From Elysia crispata (taxonomy: Eukaryota > Mollusca > Gastropoda > Plakobranchidae), in NCBI GenBank assembly GCA_033675545.1, contig JAWDGP010006482.1, forward strand, positions 573,501-637,500: a stretch of DNA of 64,000 nt. The letters are read 5' to 3'. Made by a program: the position numbers and the translations under genes. Within the stretch, counting starts at the first letter, position 1. The number at the start of each line of letters is the position of its first letter. The notes beneath the pieces were generated by a model. The model saw only the letters and a list, made by a program, of their open reading frames with translations, had not been told where the DNA came from and made no database searches. Positions 63,411 to 64,000 of this stretch are shown one piece after another.

Positions 63411-64000
63411 GGGACACACTGTCGACTAAGTAAGAACTATATTGTAGAGGAAGTGGTTTAACATAAAGCTTAGTCTTACGATTCATCGAAAAGACGCTGT
63501 AGATTTAAAAAAAAAAAGAACAGCATAACTTAACAACATTTTGAAACTGTTTGCTGAAATAATTATGTTTAGAACGTTCAACATTTTATTATTTTCAAAG
63601 AGGACAGAGTGCTCACCTTCAGATTAACTTTTTCCTTTTGATCTTCAATTCAAAACTCGGTGTTTGTATATGAGTTTAACATGTGTCATATCGTAACTAT
63701 GATTGATCAATGAAGAGTTTGACATATACAACGGCGTATCATGCGATACATCATCATAATTGATGAATTGAAGAGATTTACACAAACAAGCTCAGTCCAT
63801 CATTTACGGTGTATCATATCGTGACTATGACTGATGAATTGAAGAGTTTTACATGTACTTGCCCAGTCCACCGCGGTGCTGAGATTTGGCTATATTATAC
63901 ATAAATATATCTTCACTTGTCATTAGTAATTTTTTTGCTGTGCGAAACAAAAGCAATACCAAAGCTGTTTTGTCACGAAGAATAGTAAACAGCAGTTGAA

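Overview
The window looks like a stretch of an invertebrate animal nuclear genome. Short coding exons with GT/AG junctions are separated by introns of about 0.4-3 kb, and the non-coding DNA is AT-rich and crowded with microsatellites, minisatellites, tRNA-derived SINE heads and foldback elements. The (GA)n/(CT)n load and the gene style suggest a lophotrochozoan, most likely a mollusc. That is inference; nothing here fixes the species. I see no viral fossil, no LINE coding sequence and no prokaryotic feature.

Three genes can be built, all on the minus strand, so they read from high to low coordinates. Gene 1 (47736-59838, plus 5' exons not found) is one uninterrupted 12.1-kb terminal coding exon for about 4,030 residues of Ser-rich, largely disordered protein. 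It has an LGFG-type motif reminiscent of the KRAP/ITPRID (IP3-receptor interacting) family and a cluster of TQT-like motifs that could bind dynein light chain LC8. Gene 2 (15452-42166) is complete from ATG to stop: about 26 small exons for about 1,250 residues, mostly coiled coil, with basic Ser/Pro-rich and Gln-rich segments near the ends. I could not assign it to a named family. Gene 3 (1392-9365) is the N-terminal part of a protein-kinase-fold protein whose key catalytic residues are replaced (HRN for HRD, DYT for DFG), so it is a probable pseudokinase. Its C-terminal exons lie below the part I could resolve, or outside the window.

Layout: 60.1-64 kb, 5' flank of gene 1 with (GA)n tracts and an RFX/X-box-like site at 62261. 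47.7-59.8 kb, gene 1. 42.2-47.7 kb, spacer with gene 1 3' sequence, a SINE head and (CT)n, and a second perfect X-box match at 42393, about 230 bp upstream of the gene 2 ATG. 15.4-42.2 kb, gene 2, its introns holding a 22-bp and a 72-bp minisatellite, a 95-bp perfect inverted repeat and long triplet repeats. 9.4-15.4 kb, spacer with a foldback/MITE-like element and 70-bp and 25-bp arrays. 1.4-9.4 kb, gene 3, with 32-, 53- and 50-bp arrays in its introns. 1-1.4 kb, pyrimidine repeat and interleaved inverted repeats.

Taken together, the X-box before a coiled-coil gene, the second X-box upstream of a protein with possible LC8 sites, and the coiled-coil content hint at a ciliary/centrosomal theme for genes 1 and 2. 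This is a hypothesis, not a demonstrated function.
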